A stretch of DNA of 43,874 bases, taken from Planctomycetota bacterium. GTDB lineage: Bacteria > Planctomycetota > Planctomycetia > Pirellulales > Pirellulaceae. This document shows, piece by piece, positions 1-8,100 of the stretch (position 1 is the first letter of the stretch; each line of letters begins with the position of its first letter). Below the pieces are notes generated by a model that was given only the letters and a program-made list of their open reading frames with translations, ran no database searches and had not been told where the DNA came from. The stretch covers positions 1 through 43,874 of the forward strand of contig JAJDEH010000393.1 of NCBI GenBank assembly GCA_029259935.1. The letters run 5' to 3'. A program made the position numbers and the translations under genes.

Positions 1-1551
1 GGTACCATCGTGACCAACCATCACGTCATCGAAAATGCGGAGCGGGCCGAGGTTGTGTTTCGGGACGGCAAGACGGCTCCAATAGACGGCTATCTGGTAA
101 TCGATAAAGTCGTCGATCTGGCTTTGTTGAAAATTTCGCCGGCAGCCCACGACCTGCGGCTCACGCCACTGCCGCTGGCCTCGCGTCAGCCGAGGAAGGG
201 TGACTCCGTCATCGCATTTGGCTCTCCGCAAGGGCTCGACTTCTCCTCGACGGAAGGGATCGTCAGCGCGCTGCGCCGTGCGGACGACATCAGCGAATTT
301 CTCAACAACATCATTGCCGAAAACCCGACCGATCGTGATTCGCTTTGGATTCAAACGACGGCTCCCATTTCGCGTGGCAACAGCGGCGGTCCGCTGGTCA
401 ACGACAAGGGCGAAGTGGTGGGCGTGAATACTTGGGTAATCACCACGGGCCAGAATCTCAATTTTGCCGTCGCCACCGCCGAAGTCCGCCAACTTCAGGA
501 TCGTAGCCGGACGAAGCCGACTTCCTTAGCCAGCTTGGTCGCCCGGCAGGATCTCAAGAACCAGCAGGCCCACGTAACCATCGAAAGCGAACTGCCAGAG
601 CGACTGGCCGCATTTCAGGATTCCCGGCTGCTGCACACTTTTGAACACCACACAGCCGCCGTTCGCGACGTCGCCGTCTCGCGAGATGGAATGTATCTGG
701 CCACCGCCAGCGCGGACAAGAGTTGTTGCATTATCAACCTGGCCACGCTGGAGGTGGAAAAACGACTGGACTCCGCCACATCAAGCTTCGACAGCGTCTG
801 CTTTTCGTACGACGGCAGCAAGGTATTTACGGGGCAAGGTCCCGGTGAAGCCGAGGATCGAAACGTTTGGATGTGGGATCTTGCCAGCGGAGAATTGGAG
901 GCCCGTTTGTATGGCCGCGAGGTGGGTGTTTTGTCGATTTCCGCGTCGGATAGTGGCAGGGATCTTGTCACTACCAACCGCACCGGATTGGTGGATCTGC
1001 GGCATTTGCAAACACCCAACAAGGTCAACTATCTGGGTGCCCATGATCGAAACTACCCTTGCTTTGATGCGGCCTTCTCGCCGAATAATCGCGTGGTCGT
1101 AACTGCCGGTGGCGATGGTATGTTGTTTGTTTGGTCGGTGGACGCCGCGGGAATGAGTAAAATGAAGGCGTCGGAAAAAGCCTTGCGGACCGTCAGTTTT
1201 GCGCCAGACGGAGACCATGTCTTGTCGGGAGGGTCGGACCATCTGCTGCGGCTGTGGAAGGATTGGAACATCGAAGACAATTGGAAAGTTGTCCAAACCT
1301 ACACCGGCCATGAGGATGCGGTGACATGTTCGTCGTTCTCGCCGCACGGGGATTTGTTCGTCAGCGGCGGCCTCGATAAAAAGGTGATGGTGTGGGACGT
1401 GAAATCGGAAAGCCCTGTGCATATTTTCAGCGGCCATGAAAAGGCGGTGACCAACGTCGTCTTCTTTCCCAGCGGCCGCTATGTGGCGTCGTCCAGCGAA
1501 GACCACACGGTGAGAATTTGGAACGTTCCACGGGAGAAGGAAGCGGATTGA
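1..1551 (+). CDS. HtrA-like trypsin protease fused to WD40 propeller (5' partial)
   Basis: The reading frame is open from the first base, so the true start lies upstream and only the middle and end of the protein are visible (516 codons). The N-terminal part is a trypsin-like serine protease of the HtrA/DegP type: TNHHVI carries the catalytic His, VDLALLKI the Asp, and RGNSGGPLV the nucleophilic Ser, so the triad is intact. After a linker, about seven WD40 blades follow (from roughly codon 215 to the end), recognisable from repeated FSPxGxxxxSGGxDxxVxxWD patterns, the last ending in VRIWNV. No PDZ domain is seen; the propeller replaces it. By family, the protease probably works outside the cytoplasm on misfolded or specific proteins, with the propeller as a docking platform; the substrate is unknown. 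It ends 39 bp before a tRNA-Cys. Confidence 0.9.
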   Translation, partial: GTIVTNHHVIENAERAEVVFRDGKTAPIDGYLVIDKVVDLALLKISPAAHDLRLTPLPLASRQPRKGDSVIAFGSPQGLDFSSTEGIVSALRRADDISEFLNNIIAENPTDRDSLWIQTTAPISRGNSGGPLVNDKGEVVGVNTWVITTGQNLNFAVATAEVRQLQDRSRTKPTSLASLVARQDLKNQQAHVTIESELPERLAAFQDSRLLHTFEHHTAAVRDVAVSRDGMYLATASADKSCCIINLATLEVEKRLDSATSSFDSVCFSYDGSKVFTGQGPGEAEDRNVWMWDLASGELEARLYGREVGVLSISASDSGRDLVTTNRTGLVDLRHLQTPNKVNYLGAHDRNYPCFDAAFSPNNRVVVTAGGDGMLFVWSVDAAGMSKMKASEKALRTVSFAPDGDHVLSGGSDHLLRLWKDWNIEDNWKVVQTYTGHEDAVTCSSFSPHGDLFVSGGLDKKVMVWDVKSESPVHIFSGHEKAVTNVVFFPSGRYVASSSEDHTVRIWNVPREKEAD

Positions 1552-1590
1552 TGTGAACCCGGGGCGGTCGCGAGTGTCTGTCTATTATCT

Positions 1591-1662
1591 GACGCTGGGG
1601 CCAGACGGTACGGCGGCTGCCTGCAAAGCAGTTTTAAGTGGGTTCGACTCCCACCGGCGTCT
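1591..1662 (+). tRNA. tRNA-Cys (anticodon GCA)
   Basis: A 72-nt cloverleaf folds by eye. The acceptor GACGCTG pairs with CGGCGTC (one G-T). The D-stem is GCC/GGC with GG in the loop. The anticodon stem GCTGC/GCAGT encloses CTGCAAA, with GCA at 1623-1625. The T-arm is GTGGG-TTCGACT-CCCAC. The discriminator is T (U73), a cysteine identity element. Position 8 is G rather than the usual T. CCA is not encoded. A short T-run follows at 1664-1668 and may end the transcript. Confidence 0.93.
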
Positions 1663-1701
1663 CTTTTTACCGGCTGTGCCATGCGGTGCTTTTCGATGTC
1701 G

Positions 1702-2853
1702 TCACTTCACGATTTCCAGCAACTCCATCTCGTACACGAGCACCTCGTTGGGGCCGACGTTTGAGGGGATCGGGTACTCACCCCAGCCAAGTCCCGGTGG
1801 GATGAACAGTTTCCATTTCGCTCCGACTTTCATCAACTGAAAGGCTTCCGTCCAGCCTTTCAGCACCTCCCGGCGAGTCCCCAGACCCACCGCTGTGACG
1901 GGGATAGTGTAGGTTCGAGAGTTCGCGAACAGAGTGAGGTTGGTCAACCTCCCGACATAACGTACCTTGACCCGGTCGGTCTTCTTGGGCGATTTCCCCA
2001 TGCCAGCTTTGAGGATCTTGTATTGCAGGCCGCTTTTTGTGGTGACAACGCCCTTCTTTTTTTTGTTCTCGGCCAGAAATTCCTCGGCCGATCTCTTCTT
2101 TCCGTTTTTGAAGACTTCGTTGTGTATCAATCGTCCATTAACGTCCCAAGCCTGATTTCTGCCGTGGTTCTTCCCCTCGACGTACCCACCCTCAAAGTGC
2201 TTTCTCTTAAGCGAGAAATATCCAACCGACAGCCCGTGTAGTTTGCCGTTCTTATACTGATTGAGGATTAACTCCGTTCGATGGTTACTCCAGATGAAGG
2301 TGCCGTTCCAAGGTTCTTGGTCCTTGTCTTCGCCCGCTTGGTATTCGCCAGGAATTCGAGCGATTTTCAGTGGCGTCGGTTGGTCTTTGCTTTCGCGGGC
2401 CAATTTGCGCAACTGCCGATAGTCGAAGGTTTGTCCCGCATAGACGATTGTGGGATGAGCAACGTCACCGGCGGCGGACGACTCGGCGTCGATCTCATCT
2501 TTTTGGGCACCATCGAGGTCTGCTTTGCGTACCCAAAAAGACGTCAGCATCTGCTTCCGCTTCAAATCGGAATTGAAGTAATCCGTATCGAAGTCAAGCT
2601 TGTAGAAATCCGCTCGCTTGTCGAACGAGATTCTGTCCGGGAACGAGATAGACCCGCTTGTTTTCAGAGGAAGCGACACATACTGCTTTTTCGCCAGAGG
2701 TCGAAAATCCCAACTCACCGAGAGCCTGCTGACTTCTTTCGGCGATATCCTATCCGGTGATCGACCAAGCTGGGCATGTGAAGTCGATGCAACGTCTACA
2801 CTGGCGAACATACAGGCGATAAATAGAAGAGACCGAAATCCTGTGGTTTTCAC
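1702..2853 (-). CDS. Secreted FKBP-type peptidyl-prolyl isomerase with MORN-like repeats
   Basis: A 383-residue protein. A signal peptide (hydrophobic LLFIACMFASVDVAS, then SHA-Q) sends it out of the cytoplasm. Residues about 170-260 contain short GKLHGLSVGYF..., EGGYVEGKNHGRNQAWD and NGRLIHNEVFKNGKK units that resemble MORN/YwqK-type repeats. Residues about 270-383 are an FKBP domain: KSGLQYKIL, VKVRYVGRL, VLKGWTEAFQLMKVGAKWKLFIPP, then GPNEVLVYEMELLEI, as in Mip/FkpA-type proteins. The Asp usual in the DGxxFDSS stretch is not preserved (NLTLFANSR), so activity may be reduced. It would catalyse cis-trans isomerisation of X-Pro bonds in exported proteins. It is convergent with the tRNA-Cys and alone in its transcript. 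Confidence 0.85.
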   Translation of the reverse strand: MKTTGFRSLLFIACMFASVDVASTSHAQLGRSPDRISPKEVSRLSVSWDFRPLAKKQYVSLPLKTSGSISFPDRISFDKRADFYKLDFDTDYFNSDLKRKQMLTSFWVRKADLDGAQKDEIDAESSAAGDVAHPTIVYAGQTFDYRQLRKLARESKDQPTPLKIARIPGEYQAGEDKDQEPWNGTFIWSNHRTELILNQYKNGKLHGLSVGYFSLKRKHFEGGYVEGKNHGRNQAWDVNGRLIHNEVFKNGKKRSAEEFLAENKKKKGVVTTKSGLQYKILKAGMGKSPKKTDRVKVRYVGRLTNLTLFANSRTYTIPVTAVGLGTRREVLKGWTEAFQLMKVGAKWKLFIPPGLGWGEYPIPSNVGPNEVLVYEMELLEIVK

Positions 2854-3215
2854 AATGTTCGTTCCTGTGGTTAATGGCGTTGTGTTTTCTCTATTGATTG
2901 AGACGTTTTCAAAATAAGAAAAGTTCCGATAAAGCGTGTCGTCTGCGAATGTGCGAATTGAGGAATTTCGCGGAAATTGTTTGCTCCTATCCGTCAGAGC
3001 TGCTTCCGAATTCGGTCAGAACGCTCGGTGGCGAGCCATCCGTTTCAAGGTCTATTCGGTCAATTTTATTTTGCGAAACGGGTCCATTTCACGGACCTGT
3101 CAGAATACGGTTGAGTAGATGGGATTCTCAGCCAGTGTGTATAGGTGTGGGCGTGGCGGTTCCGCGGACGTTATAATCGCGGATGTTGACAATTTTGCCC
3201 TGGAAGTCCGCGTCT
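2854..3215. other. Intergenic region without a supported gene
   Basis: About 360 bp between the divergent FKBP gene and the sigma remnant. It must hold the FKBP promoter on the minus strand. A TTATAAT box at about 3168-3174 could be a -10 element for plus-strand transcription, but no convincing -35 box is at the right distance. Short open frames here show no recognisable protein features. Confidence 0.4.
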
Positions 3216-3414
3216 ATGAGTGAATTCAGTCAGATCCTCTCGCAAGTTGAGTGGGGCGATCCCAAAAGCCTCCAAGCAGCTTTTGCCACTGGTGTACGAA
3301 GAACTCTGAAAGCTGGCCGCTCAAAAGATTGCCAACGATAAGCCTAGTCAAGCCCTTCAAGCGACAGCACTCGTCCACGAGGCAGGACCTGGGGCGTTAC
3401 CGGCGGCCCGAATA
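3216..3414 (+). pseudogene. Remnant of planctomycete-type ECF sigma factor (N-terminal part)
   Basis: From ATG 3216 the sequence reads MSEFSQILSQVEWGDPKS, matching the start of the planctomycete Sigma70_ECF family (MSExTxILxAIExGDPxAA). The match then shifts frame and continues as QLLPLVYEEL, a TGA stop where the family has Arg, KLAAQKIANDKPSQ, then ALQATALVHEA, after which homology stops. There is thus one frameshift, one nonsense codon and a truncation: roughly 60 of the usual 190 or so residues remain. It lies directly upstream of the TIR-WD40 gene in the same direction. In planctomycetes such sigma genes commonly stand next to kinase and WD40 genes, so this is probably the decayed first gene of such a pair. 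Confidence 0.82.
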
Positions 3415-3433
3415 CCCAAAGGTGTAAACCCAC

Positions 3434-4939
3434 ATGTCCCGCGTGTTTATCAGCTATGCCTCACAGGACCGCAAGGCAGCCGACAATTTGTGTAAGGTGC
3501 TCGAAGGTCGGGACATCGACTGTTGGATTGCCCCCCGTGACGTGCGGCCGGGACACGAATTCGCCACAGAGATTATTCAGGGTATCGAAGAGTGCACGGC
3601 GATGGTGTTGGTGCTTTCAACCAGCGCGAACGAATCGAACTTCGTCAAACGCGAAGTAGAGCGCGGCGTAAGCCGCCGAAAGCCGGTCTTTCCCGTCCGG
3701 ATCCGCGAAGTCGAACCCTCGGCCTCGCTGGAGTTGTTCATCGGTTCAACTCAGTGGATCGATGCTTGGAAGCCTCCCATGGAGCAGTGGCTGGAAAGAC
3801 TGATCCAGGCGATCAAGTCGCTCGACGGAACCGCCGACGCCGGCGAGCGGCGTTCGCCAGCACGGCGGTCGTCTTCGCGTGGCCGGTGGCTGGTCATGGC
3901 TGTTGCCGCGGTGCTGCTGGCAGGGGCGGGAACGAGCCTCTGGTTCATGACTGGTGGAAGCCACTTGGGGCCGACAGCGCCGAATCACACCGGATCAACG
4001 TCCGGCGAAACGGAAAAGAAGCCTCCCTGGACCCTGGTGCATTCCCTCGAAGGGCACGGACACATTGTGACGTCCGTCGCGTTCGACGACGACGGCGATC
4101 GACTCGTGTCGGGCTGCCTCGATAAAGACCTCAAGCTCTGGAATGTCAAAACGGGCGAGTGTCTACACACCTTTCAGCCGGAAGAAGCACCTTACGGAAG
4201 CAACGATAGCGTCTCCTCGGTTGCCGTTTCGCCGAATGGCAAACTCATCGCGTCGGCGCACGGATGGGGCGTTCGTGTCTGGAACCTCGAAACGGGTAAG
4301 ATCCTGCAGCGAATCGAGAGTGGGGGGAACCCTGAGTGCGATGCCGTCGCTTTCAGCCCGGACGGTACGTTGCTCGCCCTCCCCGATTCTGGAGTTCAAC
4401 TCTGGAACGTCGATTCCGAGACGACCGATTCAATGCTGAAAGACTCTTATGGGTCTGGCGCAGCGGTCGCATTCAGCCCCGACGGATCGCGTCTTGCCAC
4501 GGTAGGCGACGGATCGATAAAGCTATGGGATTTGGAATCCGGACAATGCCGGCGGACCATCAAGCCTAAAACCCGGCCGGCTCCTCAATTTAAGGACGTC
4601 GCCTTCAGTCCTGATGGATCGCAAATCGCCGCGGCGGCCGCGACCGGAAGCGGAGGTCTCGCCTTCGTCTGGGACGTTACCACCGGAGAAACCGTTCATA
4701 CGTTGACAGGTCACCGCGCCTGGGTGAACTCGGTGGCGTTCAGCCCGGATGGTTCTTATCTCGCCTCGGGCGGTTCGGATCGAAAAGTGACGATCTGGGA
4801 CACCGAGACCGGCAAGTCCGTCCACACTCTCGACGGCAAGAGTGGGTATGTCGAGAGTGTGTCGTTCAGCCCGGACGGCAGCCTGATCGCGGCCGGTTTT
4901 CAAAACCAAGTCGTCAAAGTTTGGGCGACGGGCAAATAG
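3434..4939 (+). CDS. TIR domain - transmembrane helix - WD40 propeller protein
   Basis: A 501-residue protein. Residues 1 to about 130 form a TIR domain of the bacterial TIR_2 type: it begins SRVFISYASQDRKAADNL, continues CWIAPRDVRPG, and has NFVKREVERG, where Glu74 sits at the position of the NAD-cleaving glutamate of enzymatic TIR domains. Residues about 151-172 form one membrane helix after an Arg/Ser-rich stretch. From about residue 198 seven WD40 repeats follow, with LWNVKTGE, VWNLETGK, LWDLESGQ, VWDVTTGE and IWDTETGK marking blade ends. The layout puts the TIR in the cytoplasm and the propeller probably in the periplasm. Known TIR proteins act in signalling or NAD-depleting defence; which applies here cannot be told. 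No SMODS/cyclase or Thoeris partner is adjacent. Confidence 0.9.
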   Translation: MSRVFISYASQDRKAADNLCKVLEGRDIDCWIAPRDVRPGHEFATEIIQGIEECTAMVLVLSTSANESNFVKREVERGVSRRKPVFPVRIREVEPSASLELFIGSTQWIDAWKPPMEQWLERLIQAIKSLDGTADAGERRSPARRSSSRGRWLVMAVAAVLLAGAGTSLWFMTGGSHLGPTAPNHTGSTSGETEKKPPWTLVHSLEGHGHIVTSVAFDDDGDRLVSGCLDKDLKLWNVKTGECLHTFQPEEAPYGSNDSVSSVAVSPNGKLIASAHGWGVRVWNLETGKILQRIESGGNPECDAVAFSPDGTLLALPDSGVQLWNVDSETTDSMLKDSYGSGAAVAFSPDGSRLATVGDGSIKLWDLESGQCRRTIKPKTRPAPQFKDVAFSPDGSQIAAAAATGSGGLAFVWDVTTGETVHTLTGHRAWVNSVAFSPDGSYLASGGSDRKVTIWDTETGKSVHTLDGKSGYVESVSFSPDGSLIAAGFQNQVVKVWATGK

Positions 4940-5244
4940 GGTGAGCGAAAGAAACAGCAGGCGACTTGAGGACGGAACTCGCGATTGTGCGGCTCGATGG
5001 CCCGTGGACGATCTACGACACGTGCGATGAAGGGATCGACGCTTTGGCCAAGAAGATTCACTAGGCTTTGTCCCAAAACAGGTTTGGGTGGCTGGGGTCG
5101 ACCAACGGGAGCCCTGGGTGTGTGTACTCACTGTCTCACGACGCGGGCATGCCTCGATCACACGGAGCAAACGAGTGTCACTTGATGCCTCACGGTGCCG
5201 CTCTATTGCTGACAATGTGCTGACAAGTCAGTTGTTGCCGCAAA
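4940..5244. other. Gene-poor region with possible coding remnant
   Basis: About 300 bp without a supported gene. A 31-codon open stretch at 4969-5064 reads RTELAIVRLDGPWTIYDTCDE and continues to GIDALAKKIH before a stop. It has protein-like composition but no start codon or partner sequence, so it may be the tail of a decayed gene. The rest, to 5244, shows nothing recognisable. Confidence 0.35.
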
Positions 5245-5538
5245 TCATTCGTCCGAGCGGGCGGCATCGGACAGTTCATCCAAATGATCCGCGTGGCTGC
5301 GCAGGCGCGTGGCTGTTGCCTCGCGCTGCTTTTGATCTCCGGCTCGCAGCGCGGCCGCGGTCATTTCCAAAATCTCGTCGGGCGGATCAAACTCGGTGCC
5401 CACGAAGATTCTGCGCGTGAGGTCGCCCAGGATGAACGAGGGGTGATCTTCCACCGCGTCGGCGGGCCGCTCGTGTTCCAGGATTTCCGCCAATAGGCGG
5501 TAGGTGGCTGCAAACCGTTCACGATCCAGCGGTTCCAT
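5245..5538 (-). CDS. Small hypothetical acidic protein
   Basis: A 97-residue protein from ATG 5538, preferred over ATG 5559 because a GGGAG ribosome-binding site lies 8 nt upstream. It reads MEPLDRERFAATYRLLAEI and continues with an acidic, mainly helical sequence containing HPSFILGDLTRRIFVG and EILEMTAAALRAGDQKQRE. There is no signal peptide, membrane segment or known catalytic motif. I do not recognise the family. Its amino acid pattern looks more natural than the overlapping plus-strand frame. It stands alone, convergent with the TIR-WD40 gene. Confidence 0.55.
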   Translation of the reverse strand: MEPLDRERFAATYRLLAEILEHERPADAVEDHPSFILGDLTRRIFVGTEFDPPDEILEMTAAALRAGDQKQREATATRLRSHADHLDELSDAARSDE

Positions 5539-5620
5539 CGCATCATCTCCCAGGGGCAAATTGTGCGCTGCTCAAAGCAGTCACTCGCAATTCTACCCGG
5601 ATGCAACCGCCCGGCCAGTT

Positions 5621-5642
5621 CCCCTCCTTTTTCAAGGAGGGG
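5621..5642. repeat. Perfect GC-rich hairpin (dispersed-repeat type)
   Basis: CCCCTCCTT and AAGGAGGGG form a perfect 9-bp stem around a 4-nt loop. It stands in non-coding DNA about 95 bp before a second, similar hairpin. Such C/G-rich hairpins in gaps often belong to dispersed palindromic repeat families; copy number cannot be judged here. Confidence 0.6.
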
Positions 5643-5737
5643 ACAGGGGAGGTTCTTTCTTCAGCCTTCATCATTCCGTGTTCGATATTCGATATTCATT
5701 CACTGTTTTTTCCGATGCGACAGAAGACCCCCTCTAG

Positions 5738-5758
5738 CTCCCCCTTGGCAAGGGGGAG
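5738..5758. repeat. Second GC-rich hairpin
   Basis: CTCCCCCTT and AAGGGGGAG form a perfect 9-bp stem with loop GGC. Together with the hairpin at 5621 and the intervening doubled CGATATTCGATATTC stretch (around 5680-5697) it makes a compact repeat-like block between the small minus-strand gene and the sigma factor. A transcription terminator role is possible, but no T-run follows. Confidence 0.6.
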
Positions 5759-5878
5759 AACGGATTCGATTCACCGCGTCGCACCGATTCCTATGCGGCA
5801 TAATGGGAATCGGAAATACTGCCAGAAAACTCGTCGGGAAACGTGCGCGAGGGGCGACTATTACTAACGTGTAGAAAT

Positions 5879-6442
5879 ATGAACCCGCCGCTCGACGACA
5901 AACCGGCTCGATCCACTAACGGCCAGGCGATTGATTGGCCCGATGTATTGCAACAGCATGGCCGCTGGATGCGGACGGTGGTGCAAGCGCGCTTGAGAGA
6001 CGCCCACGCGGCGGACGAAGTGATGCAGGAAATTGTCTTGGCGATTCTCCAACAGAATTCTCGACCGAGCGATCCCGCCAAGATTGCACCCTGGCTGCAC
6101 CGCGTGGCCGTGCGGCACACGATCAATTATCGCCGCCGAGTTGGCAGGCAAAACAAGTTGCTGCAAGACTATGCATGCCGAGGCCAGCCCGCCACCGCGG
6201 TCGCGCGAAATCCGCGGGATTGGGTGTTGGAGGAAGAATCCCAGCAGCACCTTTCCGCCGCGCTGGCGCAACTGGCCCCGCTTGAGCGAGAACTTGTGCT
6301 GCTAAAATACTCGGAAGGATGGACCTACAAAGAACTAGCCAGCCATCTGGGGGTCAAGGAAAAAACTATCGAATACCGCTTGATGAAAGCCAGGCGACAA
6401 CTGCGCCGATACCTTGCCAGGCAAGGATTCGGGGAGGAATAA
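5879..6442 (+). CDS. ECF-family RNA polymerase sigma factor
   Basis: 187 residues from ATG 5879; an in-frame ATG at 5843 would add 12 untypical residues. Region 2 is seen in WMRTVVQARLRDAHAADEV and the following QEIVLAIL helix, and in the PWLHRVAVRHTINYRRR stretch. Region 4 is LAPLERELVLLKYSEGWTYK, then ELASHLGVKEKTIEYRLMKARRQL, a helix-turn-helix that reads the -35 element. Length and domain order fit a group 4 (ECF) sigma factor. The next gene starts 2 nt after the stop and encodes a one-helix membrane protein, the usual arrangement for a sigma/anti-sigma pair. The signal sensed is unknown. Confidence 0.92.
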   Translation: MNPPLDDKPARSTNGQAIDWPDVLQQHGRWMRTVVQARLRDAHAADEVMQEIVLAILQQNSRPSDPAKIAPWLHRVAVRHTINYRRRVGRQNKLLQDYACRGQPATAVARNPRDWVLEEESQQHLSAALAQLAPLERELVLLKYSEGWTYKELASHLGVKEKTIEYRLMKARRQLRRYLARQGFGEE

Positions 6443-6444
6443 CC

Positions 6445-7134
6445 ATGACGGGAATAAACATGAGCCTTGATGAATCGAAACTACAGCGACTGGTCGACGG
6501 CGCGATGGGGCCCGACGAACGCCGCGAATTCCTGCTTTCGATCCACGGGCAGGATCAGCACTGGCGCGAAATCGCGCTGGCTTTCGTGGAAGAGCAAACT
6601 TGGCAGCAGGAATTCCGCACCGGCACGACACCCTCTTCCGTGGTGCGGCGGCCCGCGCATCAAGCTCAACCAGCGAAGTTATCGTGGCGGATGTTGTGGA
6701 TCGCTGCCGGGTGGTTATTGATGCTGGGTGTCGGATTTCAAATCGGCCGGCTAGAGTACGCGCGTCTCGACGTAGTCCAGCCCGGTGAGGTGCCGCGGCT
6801 AGGTCAGGCACCGGAAAACGACGGCGTTGATAGCCTTGCAGGGACGAAGAACAACGACCTTCGTGAGACACTTCCGACCATGGAGTTACAACTGGTCAGC
6901 GCCTCGGGACAGGCCGGGGAAGTTGTCGAATTACCGGTCTTTGACGAGACGCAGGTGCAACAACTACTTTGGGAAGGCCAGGACCATGAAGCGATTGCCG
7001 AAATGAACCGTCAATTGTCCGAACTGGGCTATCGACTGGACTGGCAAACCAACTATCTTTCCGGCCCTCTCGACGAGGAGACGCATCTGGTTGTTCCGGT
7101 GCGGACGGTCGGCATGCGCTACGACGGACAGTAG
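6445..7134 (+). CDS. Single-pass membrane protein, probable anti-sigma factor
   Basis: 229 residues from ATG 6445, with GGGGAGG 7 nt upstream inside the end of the sigma gene; a second in-frame ATG is at 6460. The N-terminal cytoplasmic part (SLDESKLQRLVDGAMGPDER and REFLLSIHGQDQHWREIALAF) resembles the short helical domain of planctomycete anti-sigma proteins. One membrane helix lies at about 83-103 (MLWIAAGWLLMLGVGFQIG). The outer part of about 125 residues has no recognised domain. No HxxxCxxC zinc motif is seen, so it is not a ZAS-type anti-sigma factor. The function is inferred mainly from its coupling to the sigma gene. Confidence 0.72.
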   Translation: MTGINMSLDESKLQRLVDGAMGPDERREFLLSIHGQDQHWREIALAFVEEQTWQQEFRTGTTPSSVVRRPAHQAQPAKLSWRMLWIAAGWLLMLGVGFQIGRLEYARLDVVQPGEVPRLGQAPENDGVDSLAGTKNNDLRETLPTMELQLVSASGQAGEVVELPVFDETQVQQLLWEGQDHEAIAEMNRQLSELGYRLDWQTNYLSGPLDEETHLVVPVRTVGMRYDGQ

Positions 7135-7399
7135 CCGGTCCCGCCCGAACCTGGCCCTCCCCGTCGCTTTCGCGGAAAACGGAGTTGAGCCTTCCATCAG
7201 TTCTTGCTCGACTGGCATGTCTCCAGGCCCAATACTAGCCCGAACCGTCGCGGTTTGAGCATTTTTCGCTCTCAATTGCCGGCTCGCGGAAAAAGGGCAA
7301 TCGGCGTCAAAAACTGGAATTTGCCGTCCACGGAACTTTCAAATCCGCTCACGCGTCAATTGCCCTGGGAATAACTCTCATTTGACCGCGGAGTATGTA

Positions 7400-7879
7400 A
7401 TGCGACATGTCGGGTTGGGCGTCGTGGCCGCCATTTGCTTCGCCGCACCGGGTGATGTGCTCGCCAAGGCGGGGTATATGTCGAAGGGTGGATTGATCCA
7501 ATCGGCAACGATCATTGCTGTCGTCGAAGTCACCGAAGTAGACGACGCGACGGCCAAGGGGAAACACTGGACGTACCGGCAAGCGGCTCACGCACTGACG
7601 GTGCGAACGCTCAAGGGCGAATTGCCGATGCATTTTACCATCCACGCCAAGAAGGACTTCATTTGTGCCCGTGCGAGCTACGAATCGAAAACTCGCTATC
7701 TCGTTTTCCTGCGCCAAGAGGGCGAGTTATACACGACGGTCAACCATCATCTCGGGCAATTCAAGGCCACGGACGGCAAGATCATGTGGTTTTCGGACGA
7801 TCGCAGCTTAGCCCTCGGCGAGCAACGTTTTGACGAAGTGATTGAGGAAGTCGACAGCGAACTCAATGCCGCTCGGTAG
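7400..7879 (+). CDS. Secreted hypothetical protein
   Basis: 159 residues from ATG 7400, where a signal peptide begins (MRHVGLGVVAAICFAAPGDV, then LA). The in-frame TTG at 7382 is a less likely start. The mature part reads SATIIAVVEVTEVDDA, VRTLKGELPMHF and RYLVFLRQEGELYTTVNHH, a mostly beta pattern seen in exported planctomycete proteins that handle a fixed binding or inhibitory role; the family is not recognised. One Cys is in the mature part. It is preceded by about 265 bp of non-coding DNA and converges on the ABC1 kinase gene. Confidence 0.7.
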   Translation: MRHVGLGVVAAICFAAPGDVLAKAGYMSKGGLIQSATIIAVVEVTEVDDATAKGKHWTYRQAAHALTVRTLKGELPMHFTIHAKKDFICARASYESKTRYLVFLRQEGELYTTVNHHLGQFKATDGKIMWFSDDRSLALGEQRFDEVIEEVDSELNAAR

Positions 7880-7925
7880 TTGAAAGGTTTGTACTCCTTA
7901 TCCAGGCCAGGCGAAAAACTTGCCG

Positions 7926-7937
7926 GTGCCATGGCAC
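7926..7937. repeat. 12-bp perfect palindrome
   Basis: GTGCCATGGCAC, perfectly self-complementary, lies between two convergent genes just before the hairpin at 7955. It could be part of the terminator region or chance. Confidence 0.4.
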
Positions 7938-7954
7938 TTTCAGTATACCGCGTC

Positions 7955-7975
7955 GTAGAGATGGTTCATCTCTGC
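7955..7975. terminator. Hairpin between convergent genes, possible bidirectional terminator
   Basis: GTAGAGATG and CATCTCTGC form a 9-bp stem (one G-T) around loop GTT. It lies between the ends of the plus-strand hypothetical (7879) and the minus-strand kinase (8101). There is no long T-run on either side, so intrinsic termination is only inferred from position. Confidence 0.45.
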
Positions 7976-8100
7976 GCCTGGTATGTGGTGAGCCACTGAG
8001 CCTTTATCACAAGCGGGTGTTGTCAGGTTCGCTGGAACGGGCGAAGCGACGAAGTGATTCCGGTACCTGGATCCGTCCTCTTTCTCGCTGACACGTAGGG

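Noticed and set aside
2898..3176. 92-codon frame in the gap before the sigma remnant
   Set aside because: It has no ribosome-binding site, an irregular Cys/Arg/Ser composition and no domain. Kept as non-coding.
4523..5215. 230-codon minus-strand frame running past the TIR-WD40 gene
   Set aside because: Most of it is antisense to WD40 repeats, the extension has no domain, and composition is Arg/Ser-rich without structure.
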